This document shows positions 30,289 to 41,435 of a stretch of 64,000 bases of DNA, in pieces. Positions within the stretch are counted from its first letter, which is position 1; each line of letters starts with the position of its first letter. Under the pieces are notes generated by a model, which saw only the letters and a program-made list of their open reading frames with translations, was not told where the DNA came from and did no database searches. Origin of the DNA: Ochotona curzoniae (lineage: Eukaryota > Chordata > Mammalia > Lagomorpha > Ochotonidae); NCBI RefSeq assembly GCF_017591425.1, contig NW_024465777.1:2356001-2420000 (forward strand). The letters run 5' to 3'. The position numbers were made by a program, and so were the translations under genes.

Positions 30289-30621
30289 CTTGGCCCAGCC
30301 TTCCCAGGCCCCGCCTCCGCGCCCCACGTGATGGCCAGCGGCTTGGCCCCTCCCCCCGGGGCGGGGCCTCTACGGTCGCGACGCCCCGCCTCACCTCCAG
30401 CCCTGCCTGTTTATATTCCATTAGGCAGTCTGATTTTAGGCAAAGTGAAACGCTAGGAACGACAAAAATTAAGCAAAGTCTCTTGCTTCCTGGGTTTAGA
30501 TTCTGAAACCTGTGGCGCGGCAGATAGTAACGATTTCACGGTTTTATGCTTTTTACCTTTCATAAAAAGCACTGTCTGCCACTCACTGTTCTTAGTTTTT
30601 TTGCATGTATTAATTTTTCTT

Positions 30622-30903
30622 TTAAACATTTTATTTATTTGAAAGGCAGAATTACAGAAAGAGACCAAGACAGAGACACTGTTCATTCCCCAAATAGCCC
30701 ACTGCCAAGAGTTGGGCCAGTCTGAAGCAAGAAGCCAGGAGAGCTGTGCAGGTCTCCCCCGCCGGTGCAGGAGCCCAAGCACTTGAGCCATCTTCCCTTA
30801 TTATCCCAGGCGCTTCAGCAGGGAGCTGGATCAGAAGTGGAGTGGCAGGGACTCAAACTGGCATCCATCTGAGATGCCAGTGTCAGAAGCAGCAGCTTTA
30901 CCA
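30622..30903 (-). repeat. CSINE, reverse, older subtype
   Basis: AACATTTTATTTATTTGAAA, GAAGCCAGGAGAGCTGTGC and CAGGGAGCTGGATCAGAAG. It starts the SINE-rich HMGCL-FUCA1 intergenic region. Confidence 0.82.
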
Positions 30904-31205
30904 GATATATTTATATATTTATTTGAAAGTTAGAGTTATAGAGAGAGGGAGAAACACAGAGAGCTTCCGTTTGCTGGTTCAATCCCCAGTCAGGGCTGGG
31001 CCTGGCCGAAGCCAGGGGTCAGTAGCTTCCTCTGGGCCTCCCATGTCACTGTCAGGGGCCCAAAGACTGGTGAGCCGTCTTCCATTTCTTTTTTTCAGGC
31101 CATCAGCAAGGAGATGGATCAGAAGTGGAGCAGCTGGGGCTTAAAGTGATGCCCATAGGGGATTGGAGGTAGCAGCTTAACTCATTGTACTATAACGTCG
31201 GCTCC
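30904..31205 (-). repeat. CSINE, reverse, abutting
   Basis: TATATTTATTTGAAAGTTAG, GCTTCCGTTTGCTGGTTCAA, CCTCCCATGTCACTGTCAG and GTACTATAACGTCGGCTCC (head). Confidence 0.82.
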
Positions 31206-32189
31206 ACATATCTTAACTTTTCATCATGGTCTGTAGGATTCGGAAGTGGGCAGTGAACTCCAGAAAAGCAAGTGTCTTTTAATTTCCTATCCTGAAAGAT
31301 GAGTAAGATCTAGCCAAGCAAGGAGGATGCAAGGAGGTGTCTAGCCACAGAGAGATGAGCCTACACAAAGGCCCAGGGCATAGAAAGCGACTGTTAAGAG
31401 CAGTGTTTTGTAAACTGTATTCAGTGAACAGTTGGTCACTACTTGGTCACAATGGCAATTTAATAGGTTCCAACTCTTCTAAATAAATGGAATAGGAATA
31501 ATCAGTATGAGCAGTGTAAAAGTAGCAAAGCCAAGTGGTGCTTTGCAAAACTTAATTTTTTTTTTCCAATGTCCACCAAGGTGCAATATAAAGTGAATTT
31601 TTTTACTGTGGTCTGAATTAACAATATTTGGGAAGCCGTCCTTTTAGAAAAACAAGAAAAAAAAAAAAAAAAGGAAGTTGGGGCGGGGGCTCAGATCACT
31701 AACCAGAGGGGATGGCGGGCATGGATCTCAGGCTCCGAGCGCCTGCTGCCGGCACCTCAGCGTGCCTGAGCGTGCCTGACAGCAGCGTTTTGGAGATGCT
31801 GAGAGCAGAGATCTGATGAAATTCCTGTTGTATCAGCAGCTATGGTGGCTGCCGGGTGAGATCCAGCGGTCGTACTGCCGTGTCCAGTGTCCTTGGTAGT
31901 CTCCGGACAGGTAGGGACAGCGCCCTGTTTGCCTCCAAGGGACTCAGATTTGACCCAAGGGGAGAACCAGAGGGAAGCATTTTATTGCGCTTTGCCAGCA
32001 CTGGCAGTTTCCTCTGCAGTCACACTGAGCGCTACGCATGGATCGTCCCATCCGCAGCAGATGCACTGACCTGAGGCCCAGGGTGTCAGCTTGGTGTAGG
32101 AAGCCCTGTGACTTTCAGAGCTACCGACCATTGCTAAAAGAGCTTCAAGGAGACCTAAGTAGATGACTCCAGAGTTCATGATCTGAAAA
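31206..32189. other. Intergenic stretch without recognised element
   Basis: About 1 kb of unassigned DNA with a poly-A run at 31658-31672 and two short open frames (under 75 codons) that match nothing I know. Nothing is supported here. Confidence 0.5.
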
Positions 32190-32780
32190 ACTTGGTGTTG
32201 CTCCAGTGTCTACCACCGCAAGCGAGCACAGCTGGGCTGCAATAGAACACCTGCATCCTGTGTCGTCCTGCTTGCATTCCTGACTCCAGCTTCCGAGTCC
32301 ATCTTCCTGCTCATGCAGACCCTGGGAGGCAGTGGTGATGGCTCGAGTGGCTGGGTGCCTGTCACCCCATAGGAGATCTGGGTTGAGTTCCCAACTCCAA
32401 TACCTGGCCTGAACTGGAGCCTCTATGGGCATCTTGGGAGTGATCACATGGGAGCTCTTTGTCTCTCCTGCTCTCTCTGCCTCTAAAAATCAATATTTAA
32501 GCAACACAGTTAAAGAGAGGGGTGGGCAGGTGACCCAGTGGATAAACACTGCCTGGCACACCTGCATCCCATCGTGGATGGCCTGGGTTGCGGTCCCAGC
32601 CCTCATTCCCATTCCAGCTCCCTGCTGATGTGACGTCTCCAGGAGCTGGATCCCTGGCACCCAAGGGGAGATCTGGATGAAGTTCCTGACTTCCTGCTTC
32701 AGCCTGCTGTTGTAGGCACTGGGGACTAACTAGGAAAATGGGAGCTGTTTCTCTGTCTCTATCTCTCCAAGGAAATAAGT
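32190..32780 (+). repeat. Two diverged forward CSINE copies (about 32190-32500 and 32517-32780)
   Basis: The first has CACCTGCATCCTGTGTCG, TGGGAGGCAGTGGTGATGG and a GGGAGTGATCACATGGGAG end. The second has GGTGACCCAGTGGATAAAC, CACCTGCATCCCATCGTGG and CTCTATCTCTCCAAGG. Both are old. Confidence 0.65.
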
Positions 32781-32907
32781 AATGGAAAACCGAAAAATCC
32801 ATTTGAACATTCATGAGGAAAGAAAGAGAACCTGGAACACCTAGGCCCATCTTGAAAATAAAGAACCTTGGAGACTTCACACTGATTTCAAAGGTCCAAT
32901 GATAAAG

Positions 32908-33205
32908 CTGGGCCTGGCGCGATGGCTCAGTTGGGTAATCCAGCACTCCCTATGGGTGCTGCTTTGTGTCCCAGCTGCTCCACTTCCCCTGCTTGTGGCC
33001 TGGGAAAACAGTAGAGGACAGCTCAAAGCCCTGGGACTCTGCACCCACATGGGAGATCCGGAAGAAGCTCCTGGTTTTTAGTTTCACATTGGCTCAGTTC
33101 CAGCTGTTGAGGCCATTTGGGAAGTGAACCAGTGTATGGAAGATTTCTCTTTCTGTGTGTCTCCTCTTTCTGTAGCGCAACCTTTCAAATTAAAAAATAA
33201 AGACA
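32908..33205 (+). repeat. CSINE, forward
   Basis: GGGCCTGGCGCGATGGCTCA head, GGGAAAACAGTAGAGGACAG, CCCACATGGGAGATCCGG and a CAAATTAAAAAATAAAG tail. Confidence 0.88.
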
Positions 33206-33817
33206 AAAACAACAAAACCAAGTCAAAAATGGAGAAATATTTGAAGACGTTTGTTGGGTCTTTTTGATTAAGCCCCTGTGAAGCTGATACTGCCCGGTGT
33301 GAGCCAAGGTTAATCACTGCATTTGTGCTTTCCTCCCTCTGGGGAGTTTCCAGAAGAAGCATTCAGGAGGCGTCGGCACGCCACCTTTCACTAAAGACTG
33401 ACGAGCAGAGTGTGATTCCAGTGAGACGCTGCGGCACGCCAGCAGCTGGCACAGCGTCAAGGCCCCTGTTTGCACGGCCGATCATGTGGAGCAGGTACAG
33501 TTATTTGATCGAGAGCATCGTGACTTAGTCATCAGGCAGCCTGGCATCTCCTTGAATATGCATCAGTGGTCCAGGATCTGAGGAGCAGAGCTGGAAATCT
33601 CTATGCAAATTGAAGATGGCTCTTGTATCCTCGACATAGTGTACAAGGTTACTGTCGGATGTTCTCCACATTAGCTCTAGTCTAACTGAGCCTACGTGAC
33701 AGAATTCTGTATCTGATTGATAAATTTGACACATTGTGCTGGCTCATGGCTCTTGTGCTCCTCAGCCTCTAGCTTCCTGGTCCCTGCAGGTAAAATATTT
33801 CGTTTATGTGTTTTCAT
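33206..33817. other. Non-repeat intergenic segment
   Basis: About 600 bases between SINEs with no repeat signature and no long open frame. It contains the octamer ATGCAAAT (33603-33610), an AP-1-like TTAGTCA (33526-33532) and ATATGCATCA (33557-33566). Its function is unknown. Confidence 0.45.
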
Positions 33818-34118
33818 TTCTTTTTTTATTGGAAAGGCAGACTTATAGAAAGAAGGAGATACAGAAAGGTCTTCTGGCCACTGGTTCATCCCCAAACAGC
33901 CATAATGGCTGGACCTGAGCCAATCTAAAGCCAGGAGCCTCTTCCAGGTCTCCCATGTAGGTGCAGGGTTCCAAGGCTTTGGGCCATCTTCTACTGCTTT
34001 CCCAGTCCATAAACAGGGAGTTGTATGGGAAGTGGAGCAGCTGGGACAGAACTGGTGTCCATGTGGGATCCTGGCAATTCAAGTGGAAAATTAGCCAATT
34101 AAGCATCTTGCTGGGCCC
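33818..34118 (-). repeat. CSINE, reverse
   Basis: CTTTTTTTATTGGAAAGGCA start, TCTTCTGGCCACTGGTTCAT and TGGATGG-type TTGTATGGGAAGTGGAGC. The head end is CATCTTGCTGGGCCC. Confidence 0.88.
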
Positions 34119-34163
34119 ATGTGTGCTCTCATTCTTTCAGCTGCTCTCAGTTCTTTTTTTTTT

Positions 34164-34488
34164 CTTTTAAGATTTGTTTATTTTTGATAAACATATTTTA
34201 CTGAGAGATGGGAGAGATAGAGAAAATCTTCCCTCCACTTGTTCACTATTCAAATGGCCAAAAAGGCCAGAGCTGAGCTGGTCTGAAACTGAGAGCAGGG
34301 GCTTCCTTTTCTGGGTTGTCCACGTGGACGCAGGGCCCAAGGCTCGGGACCCTCCTCCACTGTTTTCCCAGGCCATTTGTAGGGAACTGGATGGGAAGAA
34401 GAGCAGCTAGGACGTGAACTAACACCCATTTAGGATGCTGGCTTCACAGCGTGGAAGATTTGCCTGCTGTGCCACATGCTGGCACCTC
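34164..34488 (-). repeat. CSINE, reverse
   Basis: TTTTAAGATTTGTTTATTTT, CTTCCCTCCACTTGTTCACT, CCACGTGGACGCAGGGCCC and GTGCCACATGCTGGCACC (head). Confidence 0.85.
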
Positions 34489-34654
34489 TTAGTCTTGTTT
34501 GTTACAGATTTTTACCTGCTGGCACACGACTGAAATTTCTCCAAAGAAGTATAAACATGCTCAGTAAGCGCTTGATAAGAGGCCCAGCATGTCTAACCAA
34601 TAGGAAGATGTAATCCAAGTCACGACCAACTAGGGCAGCTATAATAAAAACAAG

Positions 34655-34768
34655 GGACCAGCATTGTGGCACAGTGGCTAAGGCTGTTGTCTGCAATGCT
34701 GACCTTTCATATGGGCACCAATTTAAAACCTGACTGCTTCAATCTGATCCAGCTCCCTACTGATGTGG
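34655..34768 (+). repeat. CSINE head fragment, forward
   Basis: GGGACCAGCATTGTGGCACA to GATCCAGCTCCCTACTGATG. It is cut short where the next reverse copy starts. Confidence 0.8.
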
Positions 34769-35072
34769 TCAGATTTACCGAGAGAAGGAGACAGAAAATC
34801 CTCTATCTGTTGGTTCATCCCCCAAATGGCTGCAATGGCTGGAGGTGAGCTGATCCAAAGCCAGGAGCCAGAAACTTTTTCTGAGTCTCCCACATGGGTG
34901 CAAGGTCCCACGGCTTTGGGCTGTCCTCTACTGCTTTTCCAGGCCACAATCAGGGAGCTGGATGGGAAGTGGAGCAGCTGGGAAATGAATCGGCACCCGT
35001 GTGGGATCCCAGCACATGCAAGATGAGGACTTTAGCCACTAGGTTATCACATTGGGCCCAAAAGAAATACAT
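34769..35072 (-). repeat. CSINE, reverse
   Basis: GTCAGATTTACCGAGAGAAG, CCTCTATCTGTTGGTTCATC, CACATGGGTGCAAGGTCCC and TTAGCCACTAGGTTATCAC. Confidence 0.88.
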
Positions 35073-35149
35073 CTTAAAAAAAAAAAAAGCTACGTGTTCC
35101 TCTCTGGATAAGTAAATAAAACTTTTTTACATATAAATCCATGAAATAG

Positions 35150-35260
35150 AGCATTTCCGTTACTCATCTTTGAATAGAAAGGAAATTCTGTAGAAATGTT
35201 ACAACATGGACAAAACCTAAAAATATTGGGCTAAGCTGGGCAAGAAAGCCGAAGTAGCCG
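35150..35260 (+). repeat. L1 3'-end fragment
   Basis: AGGAAATTCTGTAGAAATGT, TACAACATGGACAAAACCT and ATTGGGCTAAGC match the well-known 3' segment of mammalian L1 (the block with CTACAACATGGATGAACC and ATGCTAAGTGAAATAAG). Confidence 0.7.
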
Positions 35261-35767
35261 CTGCCGACACTCATCCATGTGGTGGTGAAATGTGAGTTGA
35301 CTTAACCAGCCCCCTGAAATGCCCAGCAATTTGGCTGGACTTTGTTCCCTCATGTGTCCGTGAGGGTATTTCTAGGCGAGATTTAGTATTGAGTCAGTCC
35401 AGTAAGGAATGATGGTCACCCTCTCTCAGTGCATGGGCCCCATTCAATCCGTGAGGGCCTATGTGGAGCCAGGTTGGGAAGGAAGTCCCACTCCCTGCCT
35501 GCGTGGTCTGGGTGCCTGTCCTGGGTTGCACCGTTGAAGTCCCGGGGTCTCCTGGTGGTTGCAGGAGGCTCCCAGGATTAACTGGCAAACCAGGTGCAGC
35601 CGATGGTGGATCTGCCCTGGGTTGGAGTTCTCTGGAGAACCCTGACAAGCACAGTGAAGTATCTGGAACAATCAAGTTCACGGAGAATTGAATTAAGTTA
35701 GCAGTTACAGGTTTTAGGGTAGGGAGTGATGAGGAGTTACTGTTTGATGGGTAAGGAAGTCATGACT

Positions 35768-36095
35768 TGGGAGTTGGAGTTGTGGTGCAGGAGTTTAAGT
35801 CACAGCCGTCCCAGGTCACAGCACAGAGTTGAATCCCACCTGCCTCTGCTTCTGGTCCAGCTCCCTGCTCGTGTGCTTGGGAACACAGGGAAATGGTTCC
35901 CTCACATGGACCCTTGCCACCCATGTGGGAGACCCCAATAGAGTTCTGGGCTCAGGCTTCAGACTGGCCTAACCCTGGCCATTGTGGCCATTTGGAGAGT
36001 GAATTAGCAGATAAGAGCTCTCGCTCTTTCTCTGATTCTTTCTTACTTTTCTGCCACTCTGCCTTTCAAATAAAATAAATAAATAGACCAGTTTT
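35768..36095 (+). repeat. CSINE, forward
   Basis: TTGGAGTTGTGGTGCAGGAG head, CACCCATGTGGGAGACCCC, TTGTGGCCATTTGGAGAGTG and a CTTTCAAATAAAATAAATAA tail. Confidence 0.85.
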
Positions 36096-36550
36096 TTAAA
36101 AAGCACTAATTTTCCAGTTTGGAATACTGAAAACTTACACAAGAATATGGATAGTGGAGATATTTTTACAACAATGTGAATGTATTTTTTAAAATGTATT
36201 TATTTACTTGTAAGGCAGAGTTAGTGGAGGAGGTGAGGGGAATAATTCTTTAATCCACTGATGTACTTCCGAATAGCTACATAGAGGCCTGGCCAAGCAG
36301 GAGCCTGGAACTCCATCCGGGTCTCCCAGAGTGGCAGGGGCCTGGGTGCCTGGTGCATCTGCTGCCGCTTTCCAGATACATTAGCCGGGGCTGGTGGGAA
36401 GTGAGCAGCCAGGGTTGAGCCAGTGCTCATATGTGATGTGGTTCTCGCAGGTGACAGTGCCAGCCCCATGAATTTACTTCATGCTACTGAACTGTACACT
36501 GGAAAACAGAATCGGGAGCTTTATGTTTTGACTTTTGTCACAATAAGATA
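36095..36550 (+). repeat. L1 3' end split by a reverse CSINE (36185-36468)
   Basis: The L1 parts are GGATAGTGGAGATATTTTTA through CAACAATGTGAATGTA (36148-36184) and GAATTTACTTCATGCTACTG through ACTGTACACTGG (36470-36502), the L1 3' end. The CSINE between them runs from TAAAATGTATTTATTTACTT to GGTGACAGTGCCAGCCCC. GAATGTA and GAATTTA flank it as a probable decayed target duplication. Confidence 0.8.
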
Positions 36551-36852
36551 AAAAACAGATACATGGGAAAACAGTGATGTGGACAAGGTCCCCCTCCAGT
36601 TCCCCAGTGCCCATCTCCACGTGCCCTGCCCTCCCCCATTCCTTGCTGCAAATTTTGCGAAAGGAAACAGTTGGCAGCCAGCTCTGAGATCAGCACTTGC
36701 AGGGGAGGACAGAGACTTCCCAGGGCTGTTCCCTGCAGCGCACTCCACTCCAGGCAGGGCCTTCACTGGATCGCTCAGGCTTCCCCACACGGCAACGCTG
36801 GCCTCTACACAGAAGGCTGCGCGGGGTCGCCCTTCAGTGCAATCTTATATAC

Positions 36853-37090
36853 TTAAAAAATATTTAATTTGAGAGGGAGAGGAAGTGGGAGAGGGCACAA
36901 GGGTACTACCATCTGTTGGATTACTCTCCAAGTATCCAAGCTGGGAGCTGGGCACTTGAGCCAGCTTTCCCATGTGGGTGGACTCAGCCATCACCTGTGC
37001 CTCCCAGGGTTTGCACTGGCAGGAAGCTGGGGTCAGGAGCTGGAGCCAGGGTTGCATCCAGCACTCCCACGTGGGATGCGGGCATCTTGC
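36853..37090 (-). repeat. CSINE, reverse, diverged and truncated
   Basis: AAAAAATATTTAATTTGAGA, ACCATCTGTTGGATTACTCT and GCACTCCCACGTGGGATGCG. Confidence 0.7.
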
Positions 37091-37446
37091 TGGCTCCATG
37101 GACTCTCCCTGTGCGTCCCACCCTCCACACAAGGCTTACAGCATCATAGACATGACAGCAGTTACAGCGTGGTAGCGCCCTGGGCATGGGACTTGTGCTA
37201 GCAGGTGGTTTGTGCATTAGTCATTTATCACTGGGTCTGTGAGACAGACACTAACTAGCGCTCCTCAGAGCTTGGACAGTGGATGAGTTCAGATCCACTC
37301 TGACCCAACAGCTTACTTTCTTTACTGCATGGTAATATTCTGTCTCCTTTTCTGATTTTCCCCTCCACATCCTGCACACACAAAACACTTTCCTAAGTCA
37401 CAGCTTGTCTGAGGTGCTGCAGACTCAGTGGTAAGAAGAGTCGTCA

Positions 37447-37700
37447 TGGGAGCCAGCATGATGGTTCAATTGGCTAACCCTCCCACTGCAGGCACCAGTG
37501 TACCATATGGGCATCAGTTCGTGTCCCGGCTGCTTCACTTCCCTTCCAGCTCCTGCTCCTGGCTCCTGGTTCCTGGCTTCAGATCCACTCAGCTCTGGCT
37601 GTTACAGTCATTTGGGGAGTGAACCAGCAGAGAGAAGATGTTTCTCTCTCTCTCCTTCTTTCTGTAAATCTGTCATTCCAATAAAAATAAACAGGAACTT
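37447..37700 (+). repeat. CSINE, forward, with internal deletion
   Basis: GGGAGCCAGCATGATGGTTC head, GTGTACCATATGGGCATCAG, then directly the CTGGTTCCTGGCTTCAGATC part, and an ATTCCAATAAAAATAAA tail. The GGGAAAGCAG block is missing. Confidence 0.85.
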
Positions 37701-37829
37701 TTAAAGGAGTCGTTACAATTCCATTTAGCTTTCTCAGTCTTTAACTTTTGTGATAACAGGTTTCCTCAAAGAGCTTTTGAAAAAACTGCTTTGGCCTGGG
37801 GGATATGAGCTCAGGACTGACACCTTTGT

Positions 37830-38645
37830 TTTATTTATTTATTTATTTATTTCCACAGGGTTGAGCCTACATATCCCCCACAGAATCTACCCCCAGACCT
37901 GGTTCTCTTGCATGTTGGTTAGTGTCATGGCCCTGCCTAATGTGACCCATCCCCTGTTTCGACATCCAGTCAGGTACTGGGATCAAGCCCTGCTAGAGAG
38001 ACTCACCAGCCATAGCTTTCATGTGGACTGGCGTGTGGTGTCAGCAATGTTTCATGCTAACAAACCCTACTCAGGACTCCCATGTGGGCTGGTGCATCAG
38101 TCTGACCCATACAGATCTTTTTGTCTCTCCCCTCCAAACCACCAGGTCTAAGTCCCCTTGCTTACCTGCAAGTACAGTGATCCTCTCATTGGGTGTCCAT
38201 CAAGATTCATTCCTCACCTACATGCACAGTGGCCTTATCCATGGATGTCCCTAGGCAGTAATTCCATACCCTCAAGATCCCAGAGCTTGCTGCTACATGG
38301 CCAGTGGGTGGAGCCCAGTGCCAGTTGGCACTCTGGCTGCCCGCAAGCCCAAGATGGTGGCAGTCGGCAGAGTCAGGGACCGATCTTAGCTCCTGAGAGA
38401 TCCCTTCACAGAGTACTTACCTTGAATGGAGCAAACTCTCAGGCCTAGGTGAGCCCTGGACTCGCTCATCACTTGGCAACAGTGGCTGGTGCTAGGGTCC
38501 CAAGTATTGAGTCCGACCTTAATGAAGCACCTCCAGCATCTCCCATGCTGCTGGAAGCTTCCTCTACCTAAACCCCGAGGTTGAACCAAGGCCATTGAAT
38601 TGTATCCTGACATGATTTAAACCTGTATGGGCCTCTGCATTTTTT
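37830..38645. other. Unidentified 0.8-kb intergenic block after a (TTTA)n run
   Basis: Starts after six TTTA/ATTT units (37829-37852). It has no coding potential that I recognise, is not CSINE, and is followed directly by a reverse CSINE. It may be the untranslated part of a lagomorph L1, but I cannot show this. Confidence 0.35.
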
Positions 38646-38649
38646 TAAA

Positions 38650-38968
38650 AAAGATTTATCTATTTTAATTTTAAAGTCAGATTTACAGAGAGAAGCAGAG
38701 ATAGAAAGATCTTCTGTCTGCTGGTTTACTCCCCAAGTAGTTTCCATGGCCAGAGCTGAGTTGAAGCCAGAAGCTAGGAGCCAGGAGTTTCTTCTGGGTC
38801 TCCCACACAGGTGCAGGGTCCCAAGGCTTTGGGCTGTCCTCCACTGCTTTCCCAGGCCACAGGCAGGGAGCTGGATGGGAAATAGAGCAGTTGGGATACA
38901 AACCAGTGCTCATATGGGATTCTGTCACATGCAAGGCAAGGATTCAGGTGCTAGGCCATCACACCAGG
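38650..38968 (-). repeat. CSINE, reverse, well preserved
   Basis: AAGATTTATCTATTTTAATT, CTTCTGTCTGCTGGTTTACT, CCCACACAGGTGCAGGGTCC and GGTGCTAGGCCATCAC. Confidence 0.92.
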
Positions 38969-39469
38969 CCTAGGCTTCTGCATCTTAACCTTTATTCTGG
39001 GTGCTTGCCTCCATGTAGAAAAGCAAAAGCAGAAATGCAATGTGTAAGACAGCAGGTTTAGTTCAAAGAGATAAAGTGACCCTACATTGTTGTGTGAGTG
39101 TGGCCCATCCCACACAGATGCAACGGTGGGCCAGAGAGCGGCCCGGGAGGAGAGCCGGGGCAGGAAACATGGGGGTGGTGCCCAGAAGTCAAGGCTGACA
39201 GAAGGGCCCCTTTCCATGTTGTCAGAGATAAGGTGTGTCCACTTATTGGCTATTTAAATGGGATGAAGTTCAGCCTTTGTGAGGCTTTCTGGAAGTTTCA
39301 TGGCACCTCCATATAGAGTATAACTTGCATGGGACATCATGGCGTCTACTCCTTCCTATCCCTGGATGTAACACAGGAGCATCATGGGTAAGTGGCTGTT
39401 AGGTAAGGGGGTGGAGTTACAAAACAGAACTTTCAGCTCACCTATTCCTCTTCAACCTTACTGCCTAGT

Positions 39470-39920
39470 TCCCACATCTTACGTTACACATATTGTATCG
39501 TAATAAAAATGGTTAACTGTAGAGTTGTCCTATGACCCAGTAATTTTCCTCCCAGGTCTGCGCCCACACGGGAAATAAAATTGCACCACACAGAAAGATT
39601 TGGCTCCAAATGGCAGCAAGTTAAATACCCAACTAGTGATGAATAAACAAATAAAACATGGTGTGGCCTTACAACGGAATGCATTTCAGCCTGAAGAACA
39701 AAAAAAAAGAAAAAGAAGCAAAGTATATGTTAACAGCTTGGGTGAGCCTTGGAAACACACCGAGTGAAAGAAGCGAAAGGATGACTCAAAGGTTCTGGGT
39801 GATTCTGGATACAGGAGCGGCCTGGGAAAAGACAATTCACAGGTTAGCTGCTGAGGGGAAGCGGAGTGCGGACTCTGCTGAGAACTAAGGAGCACTGGAG
39901 GGGATGAGGAAAACGTGAAC
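39470..39920 (+). repeat. L1 3'-region fragment, forward
   Basis: TTGTCCTATGACCCAGTAAT, TACCCAACTAGTGATGAATA, ACATGGTGTGGCCTTACAAC and GGAATGCATTTCAGCCTGAA follow the order of the L1 3' end (block with ACAATGGAATATTATTCAGCC). It is old. Confidence 0.8.
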
Positions 39921-39929
39921 TGACTAAAA

Positions 39930-40285
39930 ATCAGGCCTACTGCCTCGTTATTGCCTTGAATGCGCTGGGATCCCATACGGGCACGGGTTCTAATCCCAGC
40001 AGCTCCACTTCCCATCCAGCTCCCTGCTTGTGGTCTGGGAAAGCAATGTATAATAGACAAATAAAAACAAAACAAAACAAAACAATTAAAAAAAAAAGCA
40101 GTAGAAGACGGCCCAAGGCCTTGGGACCCACACCTGCGTGGGAGACCTGGAGGAGCTCCTGGCTTTCGATCGGCTCAGCTCCAGCTGTTGTGACCTCTTG
40201 GGGGGGGTGAATTAATGGACACAAGATCTTTCTCTCTGTCTCTCCTCTCTGCATATCTGACTTTCCAATAAAAAAGAAAAAAACA
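39930..40285 (+). repeat. CSINE, forward, carrying an A-rich insert
   Basis: TGCGCTGGGATCCCATACGG head to CTGGGAAAGCA (40047), then about 50 A-rich bases with repeated AAAAC (40048-40098), then the SINE resumes at GCAGTAGAAGACGGCCC. The body and CCAATAAAAAAG tail are intact. Confidence 0.87.
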
Positions 40286-40351
40286 CTGAATCAGATTCAA
40301 TGGGTGAATTGTATAATATGAATTATAGCCCACGAATGCTTTATGTATTTT

Positions 40352-40535
40352 GTCCTGGCAAAGCAGTAGAGAATGGCCCAAGGTTCTGGGACCTTGCACC
40401 TGTGTGGCAGACCTGGAAGAAGCTCCTGGCTTTGTATCAGCTCTGCTCTGGCCATTGCGGCCACTTGGGGAGTGAACCTGCAGATGGAAGTTCTTTCTCT
40501 CCTCCTCTGCAAATCTGCCATGCCACTTAAAAAAA
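40352..40535 (+). repeat. CSINE, forward, 5'-truncated
   Basis: Begins at TGGCAAAGCAGTAGAGAATG and ends TGCCACTTAAAAAAATC. Confidence 0.85.
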
Positions 40536-40536
40536 T

Positions 40537-40822
40537 CTTTAAAAAAATCAAAATTACAGAGAGAGGGAGAGAGAAATCTGCCCATTCACTCCCCAGATGG
40601 CTGCAACAGCCCTGGTTGGGCCAGGCTGAAGCTGGGATTTCTCCTTCATCTCCCACATGGGTGCAGGGTTCTAAGCCCTTAGCCTGTCTTTGGTTGCCTT
40701 TCCCAGGCACATTAGCCTTGCTCACCGGATTGGAAATGGAGTAACTGGGACATGAACTGGCACCCATATGGGATGCCAGTGCTGCACTGTGGTGTTTTAC
40801 CTGCTACACCACTACGCTAGCC
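40537..40822 (-). repeat. CSINE, reverse, tail to tail with the previous copy
   Basis: AAATCAAAATTACAGAGAGA, CTGCCCATTCACTCCCCAG, CCACATGGGTGCAGGGTTC and a CACCACTACGCTAGCC head. Confidence 0.85.
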
Positions 40823-41111
40823 TCAAAGCTGTTTTGTAAATAGCCATAGATGTGAACATGGAGAAGGAAAGTCTCCAAGACCTATGACTGTGGAGTTCTT
40901 TGCCTTCAAATGCAGCCTTCCTGTCTGCTTGGGATTGGCCACTGAGGTCTATGACTAAGGGGGTCCCCACAGGCACAGTGTGTGGTGCTTGGACAATATC
41001 TGCTTGGCTACATCTCATGTGCTCACGTGTCCATGGAGACCAGACTGCCCACCTTCAGGGACCAAACCAAGAAAATGTGCAGCCCATTAATGGAGGAGGT
41101 ATCTTAACAAT

Positions 41112-41435
41112 TAAAAAAATTTATTTTTTAATTAAAAGGCAGAGGCAGGGGAAGTGAGCAAACCAGAGAGAGAGGGAGAAAGAGATCTCCCATTCACAGA
41201 TTCAATTCCCAAAGACCTGCAACAACCAGAGTTGGGCCAGGACAAAGCCGGGAGCTCAGATCTCCGAGCCTCCCAGTGGGTGCCAGAAACCCAGGGCCCT
41301 GGGGCATCACCCGCTGCCTCCCAGGGTACATATCAGGAGAAACCTGGATTGGAAGCAGAGTAGCTGGGACTCAGCTTTGAGATGTGGGCTACACAAGTGG
41401 CTTTCTCACTGGTGCTCCAAACGCCTGTCCCCAGG
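41112..41435 (-). repeat. CSINE, reverse, diverged
   Basis: AAATTTATTTTTTAATTAAA, AGATCTCCCATTCACAGATT and GCCTCCCAGTGGGTGCCAG. Confidence 0.7.

Noticed and set aside
31856..32179. Possible processed pseudogene in intergenic DNA
   Set aside because: The open frames are short (72 codons or less) and I could match no known protein. No support beyond composition.
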